Source: Crocinitomix catalasitica ATCC 23190
GTDB lineage: Bacteria > Bacteroidota > Bacteroidia > Flavobacteriales_D > Crocinitomicaceae
Length of the DNA stretch: 64,000 nt
Direction: 5' to 3'
Assembly: GCF_000621625.1 (NCBI RefSeq)
Contig: NZ_JHXV01000006.1
Coordinates: 160,172-224,171 of the forward strand
A program made the position numbers and the translations under genes. Shown in pieces: positions 34,378-44,549 of this stretch. The stretch's first letter is position 1. The number at the start of each line of letters is the position of its first letter. The notes under the pieces are model-generated. The model was given only the letters and a program-made list of their open reading frames with translations. It ran no database searches and was not told the DNA's origin.

Positions 34378-36249
34378 ATGAAAGAAACTGATTTTATAGC
34401 ACAGAATAAGGACAAGTGGGCAAGATTTGAAAAATTTTCTGCTAGCAATAATAATGACCCTGATGAGGTTTCAGAATTGTTTACAGAAATTACAGAGGAT
34501 TTGTCTTATGCGAAAACCTTTTACCCTCGGCGCTCTGTTCGTGTATATCTCAATCAGTTATCTCAAGGTGTTTTCACGCGACTATATAAGCAAAAGAAAC
34601 AACCAATTGGCAGTTTTGTCAATTTCTGGCGATTCACCGTTCCACTTGAAATGTACAGAAGTCGCCATAATTTATTAGCAGCTTTTATATTTTTCTCATT
34701 GGCAATTTTTGTAGGAGCAGTCTCACAAGCTTACAATCCTGAATTTGTCGAGTATATTCTAGGTAAAAGTTATGTTTCCGCAACGGAAGCAAGAATTCAA
34801 GATGGAAACCCAATGGGTATCTATGGAGAATCTTCTCAAGGGGATATGTTTTTACGTATTACAATGAATAATATAAGGGTCGCATTTTTTGCCTTTACTT
34901 TTGGTATATTTTATTCGCTTGGGAGTTATGTTATTTTATTGTCCAACGGCATCATGCTCGGGGCTTTTCAATGGTGGTTTCATGCAAAGGGTTTATTGTT
35001 GACTTCGTTTTTGGCAATATGGATCCATGGCGCATTTGAAATCTCAGCAATTGTTATCGCCGGAGCAGCAGGAATTACGTTGGGGAATGGTTTAATTTTT
35101 CCGAAAAGTTTCACGCGAATGCAATCCTTAATTTTCTCGGCTAAAAGAGGCATGATTATTTTATTGAGTTTGGTTCCTGTGTTTATTATGGCCGGTTTTC
35201 TTGAGAGTTATGTAACAAGGCACTATTTAACCATGGGCAGTTGGGTAAAGGCCGCAATTATTGGCACTTCCTTCCTCATTATAATAATGTATTATGTGAT
35301 TTATCCTTTCATTGTTGCAAAGCGACATCCAGATAAAATTGTTTTAAAAGAAGTACCTAGATTCATTTCAAAAAAAGAAATTAATTGGCACGAAATTCGA
35401 AAATCTGGCGCAATCTTTACTGATACCTTTACCTACTTTATCACTAAAATTAGACCGCTTACAAAAATCATGATGAGCGTAATTTTACCAATAGCCTTAA
35501 TCTTATTAGCACTCATCTTTTACTTAGATGTAAATGCTTTTAATTATCATTTAAGCTGGAATCAATATTCGGGTGTTTTATTTGGAACGGACCACGATTT
35601 CAGGTATTATAAATTTATTGGTTGGTCACTGATACTTACTTTAATTTTAGGAGCTGTTTTCTATTGTCTAAAACCAGTACATGAAGAGAATTTTTATAAA
35701 CAGTATTTTAAATTCATGTTAAAACATGCGATAGCTTTGTCTATCTATTCCGTGATTATCTTTTCTATTCTTATTTTTTCGCCAGTTTATTTATACATCT
35801 TACTTTTCTTCATTTCTCCATTTTTGAATCTAATTCCAATTACTGCTGTTATTGAAGAAATATCATTCATTAAAGCGATAGGAAAAGGAATAAATTCGGC
35901 AAAACATGCCTATTTGGATATTATAATGTCTTTAGCTGGATTTATAGCAGTGGCATTGCTGTTTTCACTGGTTATTTCAAGTCCTTTTATGGGGGTGGTT
36001 AACTTGATTAATCAAATTCTCACAACTATTTTTATCACATTTACAGATCATTATTTAATCATTATTAACCTGGTAGATGGATTGATCTATTTGCTTTATT
36101 TCATGTTTATTTTATCCTTAACATTTATGTCATTCGCATTCTGTTATTATTCTGCGAATGAAAAAGCAACGGCGACTGGTTTGTATAATAAATTAGAACA
36201 ATTTGGTAAGCGCAATAGAAACTTTGAATCCAATTTAGATTTTGAATAA
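34378..36249 (+). CDS. SpoIIM-family membrane protein with C-terminal extension
   Basis: 623 residues. The N-terminal 330 residues match the stage II sporulation protein M family found in Bacteroidota: soluble ends, then membrane segments from about 99, with NIRVAFFAFTFGIFYSLG and GIMLGAFQ in the core. The C-terminal 290 residues add about six further hydrophobic segments (for example at 360-380 and 485-510), which I do not assign. It is the first gene of a five-gene run; its stop overlaps the next start. The protein probably forms the membrane part of the MoxR/DUF58 module; its role is not known. Confidence 0.8.
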   Translation: MKETDFIAQNKDKWARFEKFSASNNNDPDEVSELFTEITEDLSYAKTFYPRRSVRVYLNQLSQGVFTRLYKQKKQPIGSFVNFWRFTVPLEMYRSRHNLLAAFIFFSLAIFVGAVSQAYNPEFVEYILGKSYVSATEARIQDGNPMGIYGESSQGDMFLRITMNNIRVAFFAFTFGIFYSLGSYVILLSNGIMLGAFQWWFHAKGLLLTSFLAIWIHGAFEISAIVIAGAAGITLGNGLIFPKSFTRMQSLIFSAKRGMIILLSLVPVFIMAGFLESYVTRHYLTMGSWVKAAIIGTSFLIIIMYYVIYPFIVAKRHPDKIVLKEVPRFISKKEINWHEIRKSGAIFTDTFTYFITKIRPLTKIMMSVILPIALILLALIFYLDVNAFNYHLSWNQYSGVLFGTDHDFRYYKFIGWSLILTLILGAVFYCLKPVHEENFYKQYFKFMLKHAIALSIYSVIIFSILIFSPVYLYILLFFISPFLNLIPITAVIEEISFIKAIGKGINSAKHAYLDIIMSLAGFIAVALLFSLVISSPFMGVVNLINQILTTIFITFTDHYLIIINLVDGLIYLLYFMFILSLTFMSFAFCYYSANEKATATGLYNKLEQFGKRNRNFESNLDFE

Positions 36250-37006
36250 AGTATTTTACATATTAATTCTTGTGATATCCTTTTCAGCATTCGCTCAAAA
36301 TGATCCGCTTTACGACCATCAGTTGGATAAGAATAAGTGGCAAGAATTGCGAGATGGCGTAGAGTACCAAGACGGTGAAGCTCCAAAAGATTGGGCCAAT
36401 CAGGATGGGCAAAGAAGAAATGGGAGTACTTCTAAGAGTAATAGTGATGGTGATGGTGGATCTGGTAGATATGACGGTGAACCAAATAATGAAGAATACG
36501 AAGAACGGGAGCAAGATAGTTCTTATGATTTTTCGCCATCACCCTTCCAAGGTTTAGGGGTATTTGGATACATCTTGCTTGGACTTTTTGGTGTAATAAT
36601 CGTTGCCTTGATCGTTTATTTATTCTTAAACATTGAAAAAAAAGGAGCAAAGGTTGGTGATGCATTACCGATAGAAGAGGTGAATCCTGTTGATATCCCC
36701 TTGACAGAATTAGAAAGATTATTGAAAGAGGCTATAGACAATAGCGATTATCGTGGAGCCATCCGAATCTATTTTATTTTTATTATTCGCGGTTTAACGC
36801 AGAAGAATTGGATTCAATGGCAAAAAGAAAAAACGAATATTCACTATCTGCAAGAGATGTCCGGTCATGAATCCTTTGGAGATTTTAGTATTTCGGTCAG
36901 TTATTTTGAATTAATATGGTATGGTAAACGTGAAATTGATGCTGATAAGTTTAAAGAATTAGAGCCTAGATTTAAAACATTTTTGGATAAACTTGGAATT
37001 GAATAA
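36242..37006 (+). CDS. DUF4129 membrane protein
   Basis: 254 residues starting with TTG at 36242, overlapping the previous stop by eight bases. Signal-like N-terminus (MNKVFYILILVISFSAFAQ), an acidic/serine-rich disordered stretch (residues 45-90), one membrane segment (about 105-130) and a C-terminal DUF4129 domain with ELERLLKEAIDNSDYRGAIR and WIQWQKEKTNIHY. In this operon type DUF4129 proteins link membrane and cytoplasm; exact role unknown. Confidence 0.85.
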   Translation: MNKVFYILILVISFSAFAQNDPLYDHQLDKNKWQELRDGVEYQDGEAPKDWANQDGQRRNGSTSKSNSDGDGGSGRYDGEPNNEEYEEREQDSSYDFSPSPFQGLGVFGYILLGLFGVIIVALIVYLFLNIEKKGAKVGDALPIEEVNPVDIPLTELERLLKEAIDNSDYRGAIRIYFIFIIRGLTQKNWIQWQKEKTNIHYLQEMSGHESFGDFSISVSYFELIWYGKREIDADKFKELEPRFKTFLDKLGIE

Positions 37007-38269
37007 GTGAAGCAGTCGAATAAAATATATATCCTCGGAGGCGTAATTTTAGTATTTATTGTACTGATTTACTTTTTTGGTCAAAGTCGTTCTGCTAAAA
37101 ACAGTTCGGATGATTGGACAGAATCTTATAAACCTGCAGAAATTGGTCCTTTTGGTACTTATATCATGAAAGAACTGATCGACACTGTTGGCTTATTCGG
37201 TAACTTCATTGAATTGGATCAAGAATTATCGGATGTGCTGGTTGACAATCCTGATGAGAATGATATTTATTTTTTTATTGGGAAAACCAATTTTCTAAGT
37301 GAAGCTTCAACTACGTATTTATTAGATTTTGTAGACGCTGGTAATGTCGCATTTATGTCGGCAGAGTATTTTCCAACCGAATTTTTAGATGAGATTTGTT
37401 ACGATCGAAATTGGATTTTTAGAGACTCAGTCTTGGCAGATACAATTCAACACTTTAAATTCCATCATCCTGATTTAGCAGCAAAAAGATACACTTTTAA
37501 ATCTATCAAACAGAACAAGGTCTCAGAAAGACTTTGGTTTTATTTTAACGAATTTGCTTTTGACAATGAACATTTAAAATCTGTTCAATCAATTGGATCA
37601 AGTACAACTGATCAATGGAATTTTGTTCATATAAAATATGGAAATGGGCATATCTTCTTACACAGTAATCCTTATTTGTTTACAAACATTTCAATGACCA
37701 AAAGAGAAGGTTTTCAATATGCAGAAAACGTTTTAAAACATTTGCCTCCCGGACGCATTCAATGGGATAGATATAATTTAGAATGGCACAATGATAATAA
37801 TGATGATGACGGGGGAGATGAACGCAGAAGTGTATTAGAATTTATAATGCAACATCCACCGCTTTATTGGGCACTCTTTTTATTGTTGATCGGGGCACTT
37901 TTGTACATTGTTTTTAAGGGGAAAAGAACGCAGCCATTAGTTCCTGCTATAGATATGAAAGAAAACACCTCATTACAATATATTGACACCCTGTCTTCGC
38001 TGTATTTACAGGAGAAAAAGCACAATAAACTCATTAAATTAAAGGAGCGTACATTTTTAAATTTTATTGCTGAACGGTATTATATTCAATCGAATAAGAG
38101 GGATGAGAAGTTTGTAGAAAAAATTGCCATCAAATCGCATGTTGATCCAGCACTTATTCGAGAGATATTTAAACAATTTGAAAGATTAGAGAAAGAGAAA
38201 AATGTAACAGATGATGCATTGATCTTATTACATAAAAAGATAGAACAATTTCATAAAACTTGTAGATAA
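37007..38269 (+). CDS. DUF4350 protein
   Basis: 420 residues, starts with GTG directly after the previous stop. An N-terminal membrane segment (6-25) is followed by a domain with SSDDWTESYKPAEIGPFGTY and TYLLDFVDAGNVAFMSAEYF, matching DUF4350, then a second membrane segment (about 283-302) and a helical C-terminus. It ends with TAATG overlapping the MoxR start by one base. By neighbourhood it is part of the MoxR envelope module. Confidence 0.85.
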   Translation: MKQSNKIYILGGVILVFIVLIYFFGQSRSAKNSSDDWTESYKPAEIGPFGTYIMKELIDTVGLFGNFIELDQELSDVLVDNPDENDIYFFIGKTNFLSEASTTYLLDFVDAGNVAFMSAEYFPTEFLDEICYDRNWIFRDSVLADTIQHFKFHHPDLAAKRYTFKSIKQNKVSERLWFYFNEFAFDNEHLKSVQSIGSSTTDQWNFVHIKYGNGHIFLHSNPYLFTNISMTKREGFQYAENVLKHLPPGRIQWDRYNLEWHNDNNDDDGGDERRSVLEFIMQHPPLYWALFLLLIGALLYIVFKGKRTQPLVPAIDMKENTSLQYIDTLSSLYLQEKKHNKLIKLKERTFLNFIAERYYIQSNKRDEKFVEKIAIKSHVDPALIREIFKQFERLEKEKNVTDDALILLHKKIEQFHKTCR

Positions 38270-39372
38270 TGGAAGAGAATTCGATAAATGAAACGCCACA
38301 AGAAAATGCAAATGAGCATGAGGGGCAAAACGCGGAAAATACGAATACTGAACATCATAGTGAAGGGACAGACTCACCTATTGCTGAAACGAATGAGTCA
38401 GCAGATATATTCGGATCAAACCTTAACCTGAATTTCATTCAGAAAAAGGTCGTTGATACGCGTGCTGCTATTGCTAATTTTGTAATCGGACAGACAGAGA
38501 TGGTTGATCTTTTACTAATTGCAATCTTCTCTAACGGTCATGTATTACTAGAAGGTGTGCCTGGAGTGGCAAAGACCTTAACGGCGAAAGTATTGTCTAA
38601 AACTTTGTCTGTAGATTTCAGTCGAATTCAATTCACGCCAGATTTGATGCCTTCGGATGTGATTGGAACCTCGGTTTATAATTTAAAAGATGGATCTTTT
38701 GATTTTAAGCAAGGGCCAATTTTTTCTAATATCATTTTAATTGATGAGATAAATAGAGCGCCGGCTAAAACGCAAGCCGCTTTATTTGAAGTGATGGAAG
38801 AACGTCAAATTTCTTATGATAGCCATGTCTATAAAATGGCATTCCCGTTTTTGGTTTTAGCGACTCAGAATCCGGTAGAACAGGAGGGAACTTATAATTT
38901 ACCTGAAGCGCAATTGGATCGATTTTTATTCAAAATCAAGATCGATTATCCAACATTAAGTGATGAAGAGGAAATTTTGAAACGCTATAAGAATAATATA
39001 CAAGCCCCGGATCTAAAACAAATTAGCGGCATTTTTTCTGCGAATGATTTGCAAGAAATTCAGGACATTGTTCAGCAAGTAAAAATAGAAGATCAATTGA
39101 TTTCTTATATCGCTAAAATTACGAATGAAACAAGAAATCATGCCAAATTGTATTTGGGAGGTTCTCCGCGAGCTTCGCTTTCAATGTTAAAAGCATCGAA
39201 AGCAATGGCCGCAATTCAAGGACGAGATTTTGTTGTGCCAGACGATATTCAATTCGTTGCTCCACATGTGTTAAATCATCGTTTAATTCTTACACCAGAA
39301 GCTGAGATGGAAGGAATGACAACAGAGGATATTATTTTAGAAATAGTTCATGAAATAGAAGTTCCAAGATAG
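38269..39372 (+). CDS. MoxR-family AAA+ ATPase
   Basis: 367 residues. Walker A GVPGVAKT at 96-103, Walker B LIDE at 157-160 followed by INRAPAKTQAALFEVMEERQ, then FLVLATQNPVEQEGTY with the sensor asparagine, as in MoxR ATPases. An acidic, low-complexity N-terminus (1-50) is extra. MoxR proteins act as chaperone-like ATPases together with DUF58/VWA partners. It lies in one operon with DUF4129, DUF4350 and DUF58 genes. Confidence 0.93.
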   Translation: MEENSINETPQENANEHEGQNAENTNTEHHSEGTDSPIAETNESADIFGSNLNLNFIQKKVVDTRAAIANFVIGQTEMVDLLLIAIFSNGHVLLEGVPGVAKTLTAKVLSKTLSVDFSRIQFTPDLMPSDVIGTSVYNLKDGSFDFKQGPIFSNIILIDEINRAPAKTQAALFEVMEERQISYDSHVYKMAFPFLVLATQNPVEQEGTYNLPEAQLDRFLFKIKIDYPTLSDEEEILKRYKNNIQAPDLKQISGIFSANDLQEIQDIVQQVKIEDQLISYIAKITNETRNHAKLYLGGSPRASLSMLKASKAMAAIQGRDFVVPDDIQFVAPHVLNHRLILTPEAEMEGMTTEDIILEIVHEIEVPR

Positions 39373-39375
39373 TTG

Positions 39376-40704
39376 ATGAAATTACTTAAAGGTCTTTACC
39401 TCTCATATCGATTTTTTATTTGCATTATCCTTATTGCATTCGTTTTTGTATTGGGTTTTATCTATCCAATTCTATTCATTACAGGGCAAGTTATTTTGGT
39501 TGTATTTATAGCCATTGTATTGATAGAGGTGTTTTTTCTTTTCTATAAGAAAGATGCAATAGAAGCTTCGCGGAATGTTCCGAATCCGATGTCATTGGGT
39601 GATGAGAATAATGTTAAAATATCGATTTTAAGTAATTACTCCTTTCCTGTTAAAATTCTGTTGTATGATACAGCTCCAGTACAATTGCAATTACGGGATT
39701 TAAATTTCAAATTTAATCTCACACCTTTTCAATCTCATCAAGTAGATTATAGCGTTCGACCAACTGAAAGAGGTATTTATGAATTCAAACAGATGCTTGT
39801 ATTCGCTTCTACATTAACGGATTTATGCCAACGCCGTATTAGGTTGAATCACATTGAAGATATTCCCACTTATCCATCGATCTTGCAAATGAAGAAATAC
39901 GAATTAAAAGTATTTGCAAAAACGGCACAGTCTGGTATTAAAAAGATAAGACGTTTGGGGCATAATAACGAATTTGAGCAGATAAAGAATTATGTGCAAG
40001 GCGATGATATTAGATCGATTAATTGGAAGGCAACCAGTCGTAGAAACGAATTAATGGTCAACCAGTATCAAGATGAACGGGCACAACATGTCTATTCGAT
40101 AATTGATAAGAGTAGGAGTATGCGCATGCCGTTTAATCAGCTTTCATTGTTAGATTATGCGATTAATTCAACTTTGGCTTTTTCTAATGTCTCATTACTT
40201 AAAGGTGACAAGGCAGGTTTAATGACTTTCTCAGATAAATTGGGATCAAAATTAGTGGCGGATCGATCGAATAGGCAATTGCAAAAAATAATAGAGGTTT
40301 TATACAATCAAAAGACGCGTTTTTTAGAAGCGAACTATGAGATGCTTTATAACGGCATCAGGAATCATATTAAAGGACGTAGTTTGGTGATGTTGTACAC
40401 CAATATCGAATCTGAATATGCATTAAAAAGAATCTTACCAATCTTCAAAAAAATTAATCAGCTACACGTATTAGTAGTGGTGTTTTTTGAGAATACTGAG
40501 GTGGCTAAACAGGCAGAATCAGAACCTAAATTCGTTCGAGATATCTATCTTAAGACGTTTGCAGAAAAATATGCAATGGATAAGAAGAAGATTGCTTTAG
40601 AATTGCGAAAGAATGGAATTCAAGCCATTTTAACAAAGCCTGAGAGTTTGACGATAGATACAATCAATAAGTATTTAGAATTGAAAGCAAGAGGGGTAAT
40701 ATAG
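39376..40704 (+). CDS. DUF58 (VWA-like) protein, partner of MoxR
   Basis: 442 residues from the ATG at 39376 (a TTG lies just ahead). Two N-terminal membrane segments (about 15-50), then the diagnostic GDDIRSINWKATSRRNELMV and YSIIDKSRSMRMP, a VWA-like metal site. DUF58 proteins almost always travel with MoxR. The last gene of the operon. I see no RDD-family or further VWA genes next to it, so this is a compact version of the module. Confidence 0.9.
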   Translation: MKLLKGLYLSYRFFICIILIAFVFVLGFIYPILFITGQVILVVFIAIVLIEVFFLFYKKDAIEASRNVPNPMSLGDENNVKISILSNYSFPVKILLYDTAPVQLQLRDLNFKFNLTPFQSHQVDYSVRPTERGIYEFKQMLVFASTLTDLCQRRIRLNHIEDIPTYPSILQMKKYELKVFAKTAQSGIKKIRRLGHNNEFEQIKNYVQGDDIRSINWKATSRRNELMVNQYQDERAQHVYSIIDKSRSMRMPFNQLSLLDYAINSTLAFSNVSLLKGDKAGLMTFSDKLGSKLVADRSNRQLQKIIEVLYNQKTRFLEANYEMLYNGIRNHIKGRSLVMLYTNIESEYALKRILPIFKKINQLHVLVVVFFENTEVAKQAESEPKFVRDIYLKTFAEKYAMDKKKIALELRKNGIQAILTKPESLTIDTINKYLELKARGVI

Positions 40705-40994
40705 AGACAGAAGGACAAAAGATCCATCTTCGCTAAGTCCTTCGACATAGGATTCGAACCTCGATGAAAGCTTCGTCGGACAAAGAAAAAGTCGGAAGAT
40801 CAATTTCAACGAGCTTAAAGCTAAAAGTAGATTTGAAATTAGAAAAGAGTTGCTAAAAAGATAGGAGATGGAAAGAAGAACTATTCCTTCAATACTACAA
40901 CTTAAGAGAATCCTGTAAGCGCTAACACTTAACTATCACTCCAGTCCAATAACGCCCAACTCCTCATCAAAAACTAATACGCCCTAAACAAAAA

Positions 40995-43718
40995 TTATAG
41001 ATTATAATTCGCTTTAAAGAAAGTCATGTATTGCGCTATATCTTTTTCTTTGAAAAGTGTTGCAAAGTTTTTAGAATTAATCACAAACGTTTCGTGATCT
41101 TTAGCAAGACTGCCAATATCTTTAACAGCAGCATCCGATCTAAATCCTTTTAAATACTTAATCGCCTCGTCAGCATCTTTAAACGAACGGATAATAAATA
41201 TTTGGTCGTCACTTCCAAGTGGAGAATTAGTTAAACTTAATTCTGATTTACTAAAGAAATTTTTATTGAAATTAGAGATACTCACCTTTGCTTTACTAGC
41301 ATTTCCAGCATTGTTAGGGAAAACAAGAATGAAAAAATGTTTCTCGTTATTATTTACCACATATGGGGATTCCTCAACATTGTTTTCTGCCTTAGTTTGA
41401 TCATCTTCAGGTACAATAGGTTCACCTGTTTGTAATTTCCCTAAATAAATTTTTGCTTGTTTACCTTCTTCACTGTCCGGAGAAAGCTGTACTAAATCCT
41501 TAAGTGGTTCTGAAATAGCATTCGTATTACCAGCATCAATTTTACTGATAGCAAAAGCCTTTAAAAGGTAATATTTATTGATGAATTGATTGTCTTTCTC
41601 GTTTTGGAACACATTATTTGCAGCAGTAATAACAGGTCCATATCGACGTCTACTATAATCTAACATCACTAATTTGTACGCTTCAAACTCTGCCTTGTCT
41701 AAATCTTCTTTTTTCTTTAAATAATCTGGATCCATCAAAATTTGAGCGATTTCACTTTCAGGGTATTTATTGAGGATAGATTGCTTGTAACCGTCCGCTT
41801 TCGGTGAACCATTCTTTGTGTGAATTAAATACAATTGGTAGTATGCCGGCAATACCTTGTCGTGCTCAATATTTCTATTAATCACTTCGTTAAAATAAGA
41901 GATCGCTTGTTTTTCTTCAGCCAAATGCTCCTTATAGATAATCCCTAAATTATAGAGCGAATTCATAAGCTTATTGTTGGACGAATCCATCGCTTCGTTG
42001 GTCAAAGGAATGTCTGCTAAAAGTTGCTCAACAGTTAAACCGTTATCTTCAGAGAGCGAGTCTATTGTTTCTCCGTCATCATTCAAAAATACTGCTACCG
42101 AATTTTTATCAGACCTTCTCCAATCGTCTTCTAAAACACGTTGTCCCCATAATTTTCTATAATCGTTAAATCCTGACGCTACAAGTTTTGAATTAGAAAA
42201 ATAACTCTTACCTGATTTACCCGAGCCACTTGGAGCAATAGCATTGATTCGATCTTGCGCTGCAATTAATCTTCGTTCTTCTTCTTGTTTTCTAAGTTCT
42301 TCTGCAGTTTCAATATCTTTGATTGTTTTTTCAATGAATTTGATTCGTTCTTTGTCAGACATCGATGCAATTCTTTGCACGCTGTCTTCATAAACAACCG
42401 TCTCGTAATTCTGAACCAAATCAGCCAACCCATTCGCTTTACTTTGTAATCCTTCAAATCCAGGATAATCTTCAGGTAAAACCTGAACACAACTATCATA
42501 ATAACGCTGTGCGCTGAGGTATTCTGTTTTGTTAAAATGAATGTCTGCTAATTTTAAATAACTGATACCTTTTTGACGGTTATTGTTAACAGACCATAAA
42601 ACAGATTTCGAATAATTTTCAATTGCACTAGTCTCATCGGGCGTTTTCATATCCAACTCAGCTTTTGCGTAATAAATTTGATCTTTATACTCACTATTTT
42701 TTTCGTCCTTCAACATTTTGTCAAGCTCTTTAATCAATACATCTTTGCCCGAAGTTGCGCTCAATGCATTTAATATCTTCGCTTTAAAACGCAATTCATA
42801 AGCCGCATTTGATTTCGCAACCAAATTGTAGTTGATTGCTGCTTGACTACCATTCCCTAGATTGGTATACAATTGTGCGAGTATAAATTGGTAACGCGCT
42901 CTAATTCTCTTTTTTCTTGTTAATTCTATCGCGTTTTCTAAATGGTCAATTGCTTTTTTAAACTCTTCTTGCGCAATATACTTCTCGGCAAAAGCAAGTT
43001 CTAAATCATCTTGTAATTTCTCTGGAAATTCTGCTGCTTTCTTTTTCTCTGCTTTCTTCTCCGCCTCTTTTTTCTTCTTCTTTTGGTACTTGCTTAATTT
43101 TACTTTTGATTTCTTAGCTTTTTCTTTGCCCGCAGTTGCAGCATCCTCTTTTGCTTTTTCTACAATTGTAAGTACGCGATTGGCTTCAGGAAAATTACCA
43201 GTAGCAACATGAACTCTTGCCAATAAAATATAAGCCTCATAAATTGAAGTCTCATTTTTATATGTATTGATGATAAAGTTAAGTTTGGTCTTTGAATCGT
43301 TATATTCTTTTTTAATGAAGTTGATTTTAGCCAATAAATACCAATTGTCATCAATCCATCTACAGCGTTCTTCTTTTTTATTGGTCACAACCTCTGGACT
43401 AGGCATACTGTGTTTAACAATAACAGTTTCTAATCTTTTAGTAGCGTCATCAAGTGGTGGTGTTACACCAATCACTTCATCTTCTGATGGCAAAACCTCA
43501 ATTGGCAATAATTTTGTATAATCTTCTTTATAGGATTCTCTGTAACTAGCCAAAGTCTCGTCAATGATAACACCTGCATTAAAATAACCGTTGTACCGCG
43601 CTGTCATATTATGATAACCGATATTCAACAGGGCATCTTTTTCAGTAGAGCAAGACAATGCTATGCCAAAAGTGATGACAACAGTTAAAAGTAAAGATGT
43701 AGTAGTTTTCAATTTCAT
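40995..43718 (-). CDS. sprE: T9SS lipoprotein SprE/PorW
   Basis: 907 residues. Lipoprotein signal ending FGIALSC (start at the ATG 43716-43718; an upstream TTG is unlikely). The mature N-terminus GYHNMTARYNGYFNAGVII, then YKEDYTKLLPIEVLP, matches SprE/PorW, followed by many tetratricopeptide repeats (AYILLARVHVATGNFPEANR, FILAQLYTNLGNGSQAAINY). SprE is a periplasmic-facing outer-membrane lipoprotein needed for the type IX secretion system and gliding in Bacteroidota. Presence agrees with the T9SS cargo proteins in this window. A basic, lysine-rich stretch (about 200-245) interrupts the repeats. Confidence 0.85.
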   Translation of the reverse strand: MKLKTTTSLLLTVVITFGIALSCSTEKDALLNIGYHNMTARYNGYFNAGVIIDETLASYRESYKEDYTKLLPIEVLPSEDEVIGVTPPLDDATKRLETVIVKHSMPSPEVVTNKKEERCRWIDDNWYLLAKINFIKKEYNDSKTKLNFIINTYKNETSIYEAYILLARVHVATGNFPEANRVLTIVEKAKEDAATAGKEKAKKSKVKLSKYQKKKKKEAEKKAEKKKAAEFPEKLQDDLELAFAEKYIAQEEFKKAIDHLENAIELTRKKRIRARYQFILAQLYTNLGNGSQAAINYNLVAKSNAAYELRFKAKILNALSATSGKDVLIKELDKMLKDEKNSEYKDQIYYAKAELDMKTPDETSAIENYSKSVLWSVNNNRQKGISYLKLADIHFNKTEYLSAQRYYDSCVQVLPEDYPGFEGLQSKANGLADLVQNYETVVYEDSVQRIASMSDKERIKFIEKTIKDIETAEELRKQEEERRLIAAQDRINAIAPSGSGKSGKSYFSNSKLVASGFNDYRKLWGQRVLEDDWRRSDKNSVAVFLNDDGETIDSLSEDNGLTVEQLLADIPLTNEAMDSSNNKLMNSLYNLGIIYKEHLAEEKQAISYFNEVINRNIEHDKVLPAYYQLYLIHTKNGSPKADGYKQSILNKYPESEIAQILMDPDYLKKKEDLDKAEFEAYKLVMLDYSRRRYGPVITAANNVFQNEKDNQFINKYYLLKAFAISKIDAGNTNAISEPLKDLVQLSPDSEEGKQAKIYLGKLQTGEPIVPEDDQTKAENNVEESPYVVNNNEKHFFILVFPNNAGNASKAKVSISNFNKNFFSKSELSLTNSPLGSDDQIFIIRSFKDADEAIKYLKGFRSDAAVKDIGSLAKDHETFVINSKNFATLFKEKDIAQYMTFFKANYNL

Positions 43719-43769
43719 TTTAAGCTTATTCGACTTAGTATAACTGATAATCAACAAAAATATTTTAAT

Positions 43770-44549
43770 TTATTTAAAAAGCACTAATTTCATTGCATTA
43801 AATAAAGCAGCAGGTGCTTCTAAAAAACTCATATGTCCAACATTAGGAATCTGAATTATCTCTGGTTTTATTGCTGCTTGTTCAACGGCTTCATTTAACT
43901 TATTGTTAGGTATCACCGGGTCATATTCTCCTTGAATTATGGAAATTGAATGGTGATTAAGTAAAATTGTATTGTCTTTCCTGTCTCTTAAGCCTCTTGT
44001 CACCGCAATTATCTCCTCAGCCGCTAATTTTAGGGCGATTTTCTTCAATTGTTCAATTTCTACCTTTAATCTTGAACGGTTCGTTTGATAGAATAATGAC
44101 GGAATTGACTCGTTAATAAAGAGTGATTTATTGGTGGCAACAATCTTCGCTACCCGATTCCTATTGTTCTTCTTTTCGGCATCATCCTCCCAAAAATTTG
44201 AATGTAAAAGGCAAATCTTTGCGGTGCGTAATTTCAGCAATTCAAGGGCTACATATCCACCCATCGAATGACCAAAAATAAATGGATAATCAATTTTTAA
44301 TTGATCAAATAGTTCATTTACTAATCCAGCCATGAATTCCATCGTACAAATTTCACCTTGAAATCTGCTCGAACCATGTCCTGGTAGATCAATTAGAATA
44401 ACCTGATATCCCAAGTCAATTAATTGAGGTGTCATAGCATCAAAAATATGATGATCCTCTAAAAACCCATGTAATAAAACAACGGGCTCACCAATTCCTA
44501 ATTGCTTAAAAAATAGTGAACCCGTAACGCCTTTAAATTCCTGCATCAT
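43770..44549 (-). CDS. Alpha/beta-hydrolase
   Basis: 259 residues, cytoplasmic. Complete hydrolase motifs: HGF (27-29), GHSMGG with the nucleophile Ser95, GEYD (Asp210) and VGHMSF (His239). The sequence is of the general esterase/proline-iminopeptidase type, so substrate cannot be given. The ATG overlaps the stop of the aminopeptidase P gene by one base (TAATG), so both are translated together. Confidence 0.85.
   Translation of the reverse strand: MMQEFKGVTGSLFFKQLGIGEPVVLLHGFLEDHHIFDAMTPQLIDLGYQVILIDLPGHGSSRFQGEICTMEFMAGLVNELFDQLKIDYPFIFGHSMGGYVALELLKLRTAKICLLHSNFWEDDAEKKNNRNRVAKIVATNKSLFINESIPSLFYQTNRSRLKVEIEQLKKIALKLAAEEIIAVTRGLRDRKDNTILLNHHSISIIQGEYDPVIPNNKLNEAVEQAAIKPEIIQIPNVGHMSFLEAPAALFNAMKLVLFK

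Noticed and set aside
36284..36665. Minus-strand frames opposite the DUF4129 gene
   Set aside because: They are shadows of the serine/aspartate-rich linker of the DUF4129 protein.
40733..40805. Possible tRNA on the minus strand, because of GGTTCGAATCC
   Set aside because: The T-loop-like string lacks a matching T-stem, and no acceptor, D or anticodon stems can be built around it.
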